The notes under the pieces are model-generated. The model worked only from the letters and a program-made list of their open reading frames with translations. It was not told the origin of the DNA and did no database searches. Made by a program: the position numbers and the translations under genes. Shown piece by piece: positions 6,576-12,554 of a stretch of 12,554 nt of DNA. The stretch's first letter is position 1; each line of letters begins with the position of its first letter. The DNA is taken from positions 1 to 12,554 of the forward strand of contig CAYNYJ010000087.1 of NCBI GenBank assembly GCA_964401355.1, read 5' to 3'. Origin of the DNA: SZUA-152 sp964401355 (GTDB lineage: Bacteria > Pseudomonadota > Gammaproteobacteria > SZUA-152).

Positions 6576-6649
6576 CAGCCATGATCCTCTGCAAATGAAA
6601 AACTTTCACGTATATTTTTTGGGATATAGATTCGATTATTATTCATCAT
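6575..6649 (-). CDS. Candidate 24-codon ORF coupled to the cheB start
   Basis: The cheA-cheB gap holds an ORF of 24 codons (starting MMNNNRIYIPKN, ending SFAEDHG). Its TGA shares one base with the cheB ATG (TGATG), a classic stop-start coupling arrangement. The composition looks protein-like, but there is no convincing Shine-Dalgarno before either ATG and a stop lies two codons upstream. It could be a short regulatory ORF feeding ribosomes to cheB or a chance frame. Confidence 0.27.
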   Translation of the reverse strand: MMNNNRIYIPKNIRESFSFAEDHG

Positions 6650-6719
6650 GTGTTAGTCAGGATTAAACCTATAGGTCATTTCTTAATACATTTACTTTGT
6701 ATGTTTCACATGCGGGCGA

Positions 6720-8825
6720 TTAAATTTTTCGCACATATCTTTGCATCAGACCAGGAATGTCTAATATCAAAGATATTCTTCCATCACCCGTGATAGTTGC
6801 TCCTGCAAGCCCTTTCATGCCATGTAATAATGCGCCTAATGGTTTAATCACGACTTCTTCCTGACCTATAAGTTGATCAACAATAAATCCGACACGTTGT
6901 GCTCCTATACTCACCACAACAACATGCCCTACATCTGGAAATTGATCATTTTGAGATCCAGCAATCAACCAATGACGGAGATAAAAAAGAGGAAGCGCTC
7001 TGTTTCTCACCATAACGACTAACTGTCCATCAACAATATTGGTGCTGGTTAAATCGAGATGAAATATTTCATTTACGTTGGCAAGTGGCAAAGCAAATAT
7101 CTGGTTTTCAAGCATCACCATCAAAGTAGGCATGATAGCTAACGTCAGCGGAACCTGAATCCGAATGATGCTACCTCGTCCTTCTTTTGAATCTATTTCA
7201 ACAGTACCGTTAAGTTGCTCTATTCGTGTTTTTACAACGTCCATGCCAACACCGCGTCCAGACACATCGGATATTTCTGCCTTGGTAGAAAACCCCGGAG
7301 CAAAAATCAAATTAAAGCAATCAGTATCACTCAGACGCTCGGCCGTCTCCTCATCCATCATGCCTTTATCCACTGCTGCACGCCTAAGCACGTCCGGATT
7401 CATTCCTTTTCCATCATCCTGAATCATCAGCAAAATATGATCACCCTCTTGTTCTGCTGTCAGCACCACGGTACCCACACGTGGTTTACCAGCCGCTTCT
7501 CGTATCTCGGGTGTTTCTATACCATGATCCACGGCATTTCGAACTAAATGAACCAATGGATCCGCTAATGCTTCAACCAGATTTTTATCAAGATCCGTAT
7601 CTTCACCCTGCAACTCAAGACTAACCTCTTTTTTAAGGTTTCTTGCCAAATCACGCACCACACGAGGAAAACGACCAAACACCTTTTTTATTGGTTGCAT
7701 GCGAGTTTTCATAACTGCGGCCTGAAGGTCTGATGTCACCACATCCAGGTTTGCGACGACCTTAGCCATCTCATCATCACGTTCGGCCAGGCCCAAAGTC
7801 GCGACGCGATTTCTTACCAACACCAGCTCACCAACCATATTCATGATATCGTCAAGACGTTTTGTATCAACACGAACTGTCGTTTCTGCCTGTACTTGGG
7901 GAGAATCTTTCTGTGTCGTGGCTACCTCTGTAGATGCTTTATGTCCTTGAGCAGACTTCTTTTCGGGTTTTCCCTTTACCGTTTTTTTTGTCTTAACAGA
8001 TGCTTTAAGAGTTTTTTCTGCACTTTTCGTGGGCACAGGTCGCCCCTTGGGTGCAACATTTTTTTCAGATTTTCCATCTTTATTATCTACGGCAGAAGGT
8101 GCTGCAGCTCCATGCAACTGATCAAGCAGGGCCTCAAATTCATCATCACTAATTTCATCATCCGCTGCGGGGAGGGAGTCTGAATTTGTAAACGCCGTTC
8201 CTGTAGCCGAGGTGCCAATCGGCTTATCATTCTGCACACCTCCATGCTTTCCTTCACCATGCAACTGATCAAGCAATGCTTCAAATTCATCTTCTGTGAT
8301 TTCATCGCTATCACTTGTTGCGACAGAAGGTGATGTTTGAGCAGCATCAATAATAGCCTCAAAATCAGCTTCTAAAGCATCTGCCTCCGATGCATCATTC
8401 TCTTGCGCAGAGCTAGTGGTAACACTAGTTTCTGCATCAGGATTAAGTAAGGCATCCAACTGCAATAATAATTCAGGCGGGGCCGACATTGGTTCTTCAC
8501 CTGAACGAATTTGGTCAAACTGGTCATTCACCACATCCAGCACGGGTAAAATAACATCCATCAATTGCGAATCAACTTCACGTTCACCATTGCGTAATGA
8601 ATTGAACACATCTTCAGCACGGTGACAGATTTCAACAAGTCCGTTAAGACTCAAAAAACTGCCACCACCCTTTATGGTGTGGAACCCGCGAAAAACTGCA
8701 TTTAAAAGTTCGGTATCGTTCGGACGTTGTTCAAGCTCAACCAGCTGCTCACCTAACTGCTCAAGGATTTCCCCTGCTTCAACCAGAAAATCTTGTAACA
8801 ACTCTTCATCATCATCCATTGCCAT
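6720..8825 (-). CDS. cheA: Chemotaxis histidine kinase CheA
   Basis: A 701-residue receptor-controlled kinase that phosphorylates CheY and CheB. Domains in order: Hpt/P1 (about 5-125, phospho-His49 in FRGFHTIKGG); a long low-complexity linker (about 130-315); P3 dimerisation (about 316-375, RVDTKRLDDIMNMVGELVLV); the HATPase/P4 domain with N box HLVRNAVDHGIE (426-437), G1 DDGKG (470-474) and G2 GRGVGMD (523-529); and the CheW-like P5 (about 560-700). No folded P2 domain is recognisable. Instead the linker has two nearly identical copies of DEFEALLDQLHG (179-190 and 228-239) and a degenerate one (DFEAIIDAA, 154-162), followed by a Lys/Ala-rich stretch. The ATG at 8825 has AAGGG upstream; another ATG at 8819 is possible. 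Confidence 0.97.
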   Translation of the reverse strand: MAMDDDEELLQDFLVEAGEILEQLGEQLVELEQRPNDTELLNAVFRGFHTIKGGGSFLSLNGLVEICHRAEDVFNSLRNGEREVDSQLMDVILPVLDVVNDQFDQIRSGEEPMSAPPELLLQLDALLNPDAETSVTTSSAQENDASEADALEADFEAIIDAAQTSPSVATSDSDEITEDEFEALLDQLHGEGKHGGVQNDKPIGTSATGTAFTNSDSLPAADDEISDDEFEALLDQLHGAAAPSAVDNKDGKSEKNVAPKGRPVPTKSAEKTLKASVKTKKTVKGKPEKKSAQGHKASTEVATTQKDSPQVQAETTVRVDTKRLDDIMNMVGELVLVRNRVATLGLAERDDEMAKVVANLDVVTSDLQAAVMKTRMQPIKKVFGRFPRVVRDLARNLKKEVSLELQGEDTDLDKNLVEALADPLVHLVRNAVDHGIETPEIREAAGKPRVGTVVLTAEQEGDHILLMIQDDGKGMNPDVLRRAAVDKGMMDEETAERLSDTDCFNLIFAPGFSTKAEISDVSGRGVGMDVVKTRIEQLNGTVEIDSKEGRGSIIRIQVPLTLAIMPTLMVMLENQIFALPLANVNEIFHLDLTSTNIVDGQLVVMVRNRALPLFYLRHWLIAGSQNDQFPDVGHVVVVSIGAQRVGFIVDQLIGQEEVVIKPLGALLHGMKGLAGATITGDGRISLILDIPGLMQRYVRKI
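8109..8159 (-). repeat. cheA linker repeat, copy 2
   Basis: Encodes DEISDDEFEALLDQLHG (residues 223-239). It shares a 19-base identical run and the same reading frame with the copy at 8256-8306, 147 bp away. The encoded repeat is conserved more than the surrounding linker, suggesting a functional short motif. Confidence 0.8.
8256..8306 (-). repeat. cheA linker repeat, copy 1
   Basis: Encodes DEITEDEFEALLDQLHG (residues 174-190). It differs from the other copy at three residues (T/S, E/D and the first position after DEI). Synonymous changes between the copies indicate an old duplication kept at protein level. Confidence 0.8.
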
Positions 8826-8863
8826 ACTAAACCCTTTTTACCCTATACCTTAATGATAAAATG

Positions 8864-9622
8864 TTAAAAACCTAAGCTTGACAACAAATCATCAACCTCA
8901 TCCTGACCACTGACAACATTACTTTTTCTCACGCCAGGAACCTGTGGCCCTTCTGCTTTAATTTTATCCTCTTGATTATTTTCTTTTGTAGGGGTGGACA
9001 TTCTTGAACCTGTTATTCTAACCAGTTCCACAAGATTACCTTCAACTTCTTCCACAAGTTCAATGACCCGAGTTATTATCTGGCCAGTCAAATCCTGAAA
9101 ATCCTGTGCCATCATTATTTCGTTCAGGCCGGATCGAATTGATGACGTATCCTGTTCGGCTTCTTTGAAAAATTTCTCCAATTTCGTACTTAATTCACGA
9201 AACTGTTCGACAGACATTTCCCGTCTTTTAAAATTCTGCCACGCATCACCCAGCTCACTAATTTTCATTGAAAGTGAATCACATTTGGGCATTGTGTTTT
9301 CTACTGCGGTCAGTGACCGATCAGCAGATTGTTGGGTCATCGTAATCACGTGACGAAGGCGAGTACGAGCATCAGGAATTTCATCTTCAGCCAGTTCATC
9401 AATACGGGTATCTTCACAAAAAGCATTCAGCGCATCGTGAAGCTGTCGAGTCATTTTTCCTACTTCATTAAACAATCCTGTTTCTCGCGCTGTGGAGATA
9501 TAATCCAGCATCTCTTTTGCGAGTTTTTCATTACCTTCCTGCATTGCACGCACCATATCCTCTGCGTGTTCGAGAACATCCTCATCAAAATATGCTGAAT
9601 TATTCTGTATATCACTGGCCAT
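8864..9622 (-). CDS. cheZ: CheY-phosphate phosphatase CheZ
   Basis: A 252-residue, mostly helical protein that dephosphorylates CheY-P to end the signal. The catalytic segment MMAQDFQDLTGQ (170-181) contains the Asp (D177) and Gln (Q181) that correspond to D143 and Q147 of the E. coli enzyme. The flanking long helices would form the dimeric four-helix bundle. A flexible linker (about 206-238) leads to the conserved C-terminal CheY-P-binding helix GQDEVDDLLSSLGF (239-252). Both functional parts are intact. The ATG at 9622 lies two bases after the cheY stop, with GGAGG inside the end of cheY, so translation is coupled. Confidence 0.97.
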   Translation of the reverse strand: MASDIQNNSAYFDEDVLEHAEDMVRAMQEGNEKLAKEMLDYISTARETGLFNEVGKMTRQLHDALNAFCEDTRIDELAEDEIPDARTRLRHVITMTQQSADRSLTAVENTMPKCDSLSMKISELGDAWQNFKRREMSVEQFRELSTKLEKFFKEAEQDTSSIRSGLNEIMMAQDFQDLTGQIITRVIELVEEVEGNLVELVRITGSRMSTPTKENNQEDKIKAEGPQVPGVRKSNVVSGQDEVDDLLSSLGF

Positions 9623-9624
9623 AA

Positions 9625-10017
9625 TTATCCTCCACCCTCAATACGCTCGAATATTTTATCGATTTTTTCTTTTAATGTTTGCGCAGTAAAAGGTTTAACG
9701 ATATAACCATTCACACCTGCTTCTGCCGCTTCAACTATTTGTTCCCGTTTCTGCTCGGCAGTCACCATTAACACCGGTAAACTCGCCAAACTGGCATCGG
9801 CACGAACTTCTCTTAACAGGTCAATCCCCTGCATCCCAGGCATATTCCAATCGGTAACCAGAAATTCGATTCCCCCCCCTTTCAAAATTGGCAATGCCGT
9901 CAGGCCATCATCCGCCTCCAACGTATTGGTGTAACCCAAATCACGTAGCAGGTTTTTAATAATTCGTCTCATCGTAGAGAAATCATCCACAATGAGAATT
10001 TTTACGTTATTATCCAA
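9625..10017 (-). CDS. cheY: Chemotaxis response regulator CheY (TTG start)
   Basis: A 130-residue stand-alone receiver domain that, when phosphorylated by CheA, binds the flagellar switch protein FliM and changes rotation. Key residues are all present: D11/D12 (metal binding), D56 (phospho-acceptor, TDWNMPG), T86 (VTAE), Y105 and K108 (GYIVKPF). Close agreement with Pseudomonas-type CheY includes DDFSTMRRIIKNLLRDLGY. The start appears to be TTG at 10017: it gives MDNNVKILIVDD, no ATG or GTG lies in frame before the conserved core, and a strong GGAGGG sits four bases upstream. It follows fliA by 53 bp and is 2 bp from cheZ. Confidence 0.96.
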   Translation of the reverse strand: MDNNVKILIVDDFSTMRRIIKNLLRDLGYTNTLEADDGLTALPILKGGGIEFLVTDWNMPGMQGIDLLREVRADASLASLPVLMVTAEQKREQIVEAAEAGVNGYIVKPFTAQTLKEKIDKIFERIEGGG

Positions 10018-10021
10018 GACA

Positions 10022-10027
10022 CCCTCC
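10022..10027 (-). promoter_or_regulatory. Strong ribosome binding site deciding the TTG start of cheY
   Basis: GGAGGG on the minus strand, four bases before TTG at 10017. A near-perfect Shine-Dalgarno may compensate for the weak start codon. Confidence 0.75.
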
Positions 10028-10070
10028 GATTCCAGGTCAGTTCATATTCAATTATTCAAGAGTGCGCGTG

Positions 10071-10826
10071 TTATACACCGTTTACCCATTGCGTCATACG
10101 CGATTGCAGTCGTATCACTGCTTGACTGTGAATCTGACATACTCTTGATTCGCTAACGCCAAGAATAGATCCAATTTCACGTAAATTAAGCTCTTCATCG
10201 TAATATAAAGTCATAACCAAACGTTCACGCTCCGGTAGCCCGGCTATTGCATCAGCGAGGCTGCGTTTGAAATCAGCAGTTTGTAACCCTTCTAGCGGCC
10301 CTTTTACTTTTTGAGTTAAGGTCTCTGCGCCACCATGAGACTCAACATCCAATTCCTCGTAACTAAAGACACGATGCCCACTCGCTTCTTGCAATAACCG
10401 GTGATAATCCTCCAGGGACACATTCAGTTCTTTGGCGATTTCCTGATCACGAGCGTCGCGGCCTGTGCTATTTTCAATATTTCGTACCACCTCGGCAACC
10501 ATCCTCGCTTTACGATGCACTGAGCGAGGGGCCCAATCATTTTTGCGGATTTCATCCAGCATCGCGCCGCGGATTCGAATTCGTGCATAAGTTTGAAAGC
10601 TCGCACCTTGAGTCGCGTCGTAGTTCTTTAATGCTTCCAATAAACCAATCATTCCGGCCTGAATGAGGTCATCTTGTTGCACACTCGGTGGCAACCGTGC
10701 CATCAAGTGATACGCAATGCGTTTAACTAAAGGTGCGTACTGCTTGACCTGTGCATCAAAATCAATGTGCTGATCAAAACTTTGATCATAGGCTTGCGCT
10801 TCAGAATACATAACCGCTCCACTCAT
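10071..10826 (-). CDS. fliA: Flagellar sigma factor FliA (sigma-28)
   Basis: A 251-residue sigma factor that directs RNA polymerase to late flagellar and chemotaxis promoters and is normally held by the anti-sigma factor FlgM. Region 2 spans about 27-100 (YAPLVKRIAYHLMARLP, DDLIQAGMIGLLEA, FQTYARIRIRGAMLDEIR, NDWAPRSVHR). Region 3 spans about 105-160. Region 4 with its helix-turn-helix spans about 195-245 (LPERERLVMTLYYDEELNL, EIGSILGVSESRV). The ATG at 10826 overlaps the flhG stop as ATGA and has AGGAG seven bases upstream. The frame also extends to 10916, but that would run about 90 bp inside flhG without family support. Confidence 0.96.
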   Translation of the reverse strand: MSGAVMYSEAQAYDQSFDQHIDFDAQVKQYAPLVKRIAYHLMARLPPSVQQDDLIQAGMIGLLEALKNYDATQGASFQTYARIRIRGAMLDEIRKNDWAPRSVHRKARMVAEVVRNIENSTGRDARDQEIAKELNVSLEDYHRLLQEASGHRVFSYEELDVESHGGAETLTQKVKGPLEGLQTADFKRSLADAIAGLPERERLVMTLYYDEELNLREIGSILGVSESRVCQIHSQAVIRLQSRMTQWVNGV

Positions 10827-11701
10827 AACGATGCTCCTGTTCCTTGCTGGCTGGCCAAAATTAGCCTCTCCACGAAAAACTCCAACTGGCCACCAGCAGT
10901 TGCTGGTACTGGCCAAGTATCAATTTTGTTGGCAAGTTTCTTGAATGCCAGAGCCGATTTACTACGAGGATAGGCTTCCACTACTACCCGTTGTTTTTGT
11001 ATTGCCTTCCGTAAATACTCGTCATAAGGGACAACGCCCATAAAATCCAAGGCCGCGTCCAGATAACGATCTGTCACTCTCATGATTTTGTTGTAGAGAG
11101 CTCTTCCTTCCTGCGCGCTGCGTACCATGTTGGCGATAATACGGAATCGATATATGCCATATTCACGATTGAGTAACTTGATCAACGCATAAGCATCAGT
11201 AATCGATGCTGGCTCATCGCACACCACCACCACAATTTCCTGCGCTGCACGAGAGAAAGTTACAACGTTGTCGGAAATACCTGCGGCAGTATCAACAATG
11301 AGTACATCTGGTGCGTAACTGAGTTCACTAAAAGCACTGATGACACCGGCATGTTGCGCTGTACTCAATTCCGCCATTGCTTGCAGACCAGAAGCAGCAG
11401 GAACAACACGCATTCCCTGTGGCCCAACACACATCACCTCTTCCAGGGTACGCTCACCATTCAATACGTGAGACAGGTCGTATTTGGGATGCAGACCTAG
11501 CATCACATCAACATTGGCTAGACCCAGATCAGCGTCCATTAACATCACATCTTTTCCCTGACTTGCCAGACAGACGCCAATATTCACCGAGACATTGGTT
11601 TTACCCACGCCTCCTTTACCACTTGTTACTGCAATCACTCGCACCGGCTGTGGTTTGGCCATTCGGCGTAACCCCGCTGCTTGATCAATTGTTTCAGCCA
11701 T
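10823..11701 (-). CDS. flhG: FlhG/FleN: MinD-like ATPase controlling flagellar number
   Basis: A 292-residue P-loop ATPase of the MinD/ParA superfamily. It limits flagella to the proper number by acting on FlhF and, in Pseudomonas, the regulator FleQ. The N-terminal DQAAGLR (residues 6-12) fits the DQAxxLR motif known to stimulate the FlhF GTPase. The deviant Walker A is SGKGGVGKT (27-35). It is followed by MLMDADLGLANVDVMLGL, then VVPAASGLQ, and VLIVDTAAGIS (Walker B). The C-terminus has LEFFVERL. Two starts are possible: ATG at 11701 (MAETIDQ, preferred: GGTGG about 9 nt upstream) or ATG at 11707 (MLMAET). Either overlaps the flhF end, and the stop overlaps fliA, so the three are coupled. 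Confidence 0.95.
   Translation of the reverse strand: MAETIDQAAGLRRMAKPQPVRVIAVTSGKGGVGKTNVSVNIGVCLASQGKDVMLMDADLGLANVDVMLGLHPKYDLSHVLNGERTLEEVMCVGPQGMRVVPAASGLQAMAELSTAQHAGVISAFSELSYAPDVLIVDTAAGISDNVVTFSRAAQEIVVVVCDEPASITDAYALIKLLNREYGIYRFRIIANMVRSAQEGRALYNKIMRVTDRYLDAALDFMGVVPYDEYLRKAIQKQRVVVEAYPRSKSALAFKKLANKIDTWPVPATAGGQLEFFVERLILASQQGTGASL
10834..10838 (-). promoter_or_regulatory. Ribosome binding site fixing the fliA start
   Basis: AGGAG on the minus strand, seven bases before the ATG at 10826 and inside the end of flhG. It selects the short fliA start over upstream in-frame codons. Confidence 0.7.
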
Positions 11702-12554
11702 GAGCATTCGCCACCATCCCGCTAAACGCTAAGTTTAAAGATTCTTTTTCCAAAGCCTGATTGGTTTCCTGTGCGATAAGCACTGCACGATTTATCAATG
11801 TATGTCCCCGTGCTATATGAATATCTTCTGGTACCCGTTGTCCATCACTCACATACGCGATGGGTAAATTATTTTCCATAACCGCTGACAATGCGCCCCC
11901 CAGACTGGTGGTTTCATCCACCTTTGTCAGAATGCAACCATCCAGTTTAACCTCACCAAAAGCGTTAACAATTTCTCGCAAACCGGCACGGTGAGTTGTA
12001 GTGGATAAAACCAGATAGGTTTTAATACACGGCGCACTTTCTTTAATGAGTTGAAATTGTTCAGTGAGACGAATGTCTCGTTGGCTCATACCAGCAGTGT
12101 CAATCAACACCAAATCCCGGTCAGACAACATTTTTAACGCTTCCACCAGTTCTTCATGCGTATTAGCTATGCGCACAGGGATATCGAGAATGCGACCATA
12201 GGTGCGTAACTGTTCGTGTGCGGCGATACGATAACCATCAGTGGTGACCATGGCGACACGCTCACTGCCATGTCGTAGCGCATATCGTGCAGCCAATTTG
12301 GCAATGGTTGTTGTTTTGCCAACACCGGTGGCACCGATCAATGCAACCACGCCACCTTGATCCAGAAAATCGCTGCTATCGACGGGTAAGCTATGGGCTA
12401 AAATCGCCAGCGTATGCCGCCAGGTATTTTCGAAATCATCATGCTCACCGGTAGCATCGGCAATACGTACGCAGATGGTCGGGCTCAAACCCAGCTCCAA
12501 AAGACAGCGTGTTAATTTTGCTCGTTGAGGATTACGGCGATTCAACTCACCCCA
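11694..12554 (-). CDS. flhF: FlhF, flagellar SRP-type GTPase (partial, 5' end outside window)
   Basis: The C-terminal 286 residues of FlhF, the SRP/FtsY-related GTPase that marks the pole for flagellar assembly. The frame is open to the window edge; a TTG codon at 12545 is internal, not the start. Visible motifs (counting from the edge): P-loop GATGVGKTT (74-82), TTDGYRIAAHEQLRTYG (104-120), DTAG (152-155), TKVDE (210-214) and VSDGQRVPEDI (235-245). These are the G1-G5 elements of the NG domain. The N-terminal B domain lies outside. The stop overlaps the flhG start. The family is usually over 400 residues, so roughly a third is missing. Confidence 0.95.
   Translation of the reverse strand, partial: WGELNRRNPQRAKLTRCLLELGLSPTICVRIADATGEHDDFENTWRHTLAILAHSLPVDSSDFLDQGGVVALIGATGVGKTTTIAKLAARYALRHGSERVAMVTTDGYRIAAHEQLRTYGRILDIPVRIANTHEELVEALKMLSDRDLVLIDTAGMSQRDIRLTEQFQLIKESAPCIKTYLVLSTTTHRAGLREIVNAFGEVKLDGCILTKVDETTSLGGALSAVMENNLPIAYVSDGQRVPEDIHIARGHTLINRAVLIAQETNQALEKESLNLAFSGMVANAHG

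Noticed and set aside
6547..6582. Out-of-frame ATG just before the cheB start giving an 11-codon overlapping ORF.
   Set aside because: Its distance to the GAGG site is only about 3 nt, too short for good initiation; the cheB ATG at 6575 has workable spacing and family agreement.
6667..6676. Ten-base palindrome ACCTATAGGT in the cheA-cheB gap as an operator or restriction-related site.
   Set aside because: A single short AT-centred palindrome is expected by chance in 12 kb and no second copy or promoter context supports it.
10827..10916. N-terminal extension of FliA by 30 residues.
   Set aside because: It overlaps flhG in another frame and the added residues do not resemble FliA; the ATGA junction with AGGAG upstream fixes the shorter start.

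Overview
The window is almost entirely one long minus-strand flagellar/chemotaxis operon, read from the right edge leftwards: flhF (5' end cut off by the window) - flhG/fleN - fliA - cheY - cheZ - cheA - cheB - motC - motD - parC - parP - cheW - a 56-codon proline-rich basic ORF - a DUF2802-type membrane protein. A separate pair of small plus-strand genes at the left edge, both secreted and histidine-rich, runs convergently towards the operon's 3' end.

The organism is most likely a polarly flagellated gammaproteobacterium. CheZ, FlhF/FlhG, a MotA/B-type second stator (MotC/MotD) and the ParC/ParP polar-localisation pair occur in the same order as in the Pseudomonas polar-flagellum/chemotaxis cluster. 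Base composition is moderately AT-rich by eye, unlike most Pseudomonas, so a marine or methylotroph-like gammaproteobacterium is a reasonable guess. No species can be named from this sequence.

Layout. 11694-12554: FlhF GTPase, placing the flagellum at the pole. 10823-11701: FlhG ATPase, limiting flagellar number. 10071-10826: FliA (sigma-28). 5457-10017: the chemotaxis core CheY, CheZ, CheA and CheB. 3738-5455: MotC/MotD stator. 2127-3733: ParC ATPase and ParP, which recruit and hold chemosensory arrays at the pole. 789-1954: CheW, the small ORF and the DUF2802 protein. 629-788: a hairpin-rich convergent intergenic region. 85-628: the His-rich lipoprotein and a secreted DUF6488-like protein.

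How it works together: FlhF/FlhG set the position and number of flagella, and FliA transcribes late flagellar genes. CheW and ParP couple receptors to CheA. CheA phosphorylates CheY and CheB; CheZ removes the phosphate from CheY, and CheB demethylates receptors. MotCD drives the motor, and ParC carries the array to the pole. Tight spacing and stop/start overlaps (flhF/flhG, flhG/fliA, cheY/cheZ, cheB/motC, motD/parC) indicate a co-transcribed, translationally coupled unit. Larger gaps (cheA-cheB, parC-parP, parP-cheW) are where internal regulation may sit.

No unprecedented large system is visible. The less ordinary points are: the short proline-rich ORF between cheW and the DUF2802 gene; repeated CheZ-tail-like motifs in the P2-less linker of CheA; a perfect hairpin containing the parC stop codon; small ORFs before cheB and cheW; and a cluster of hairpins between the convergent units.
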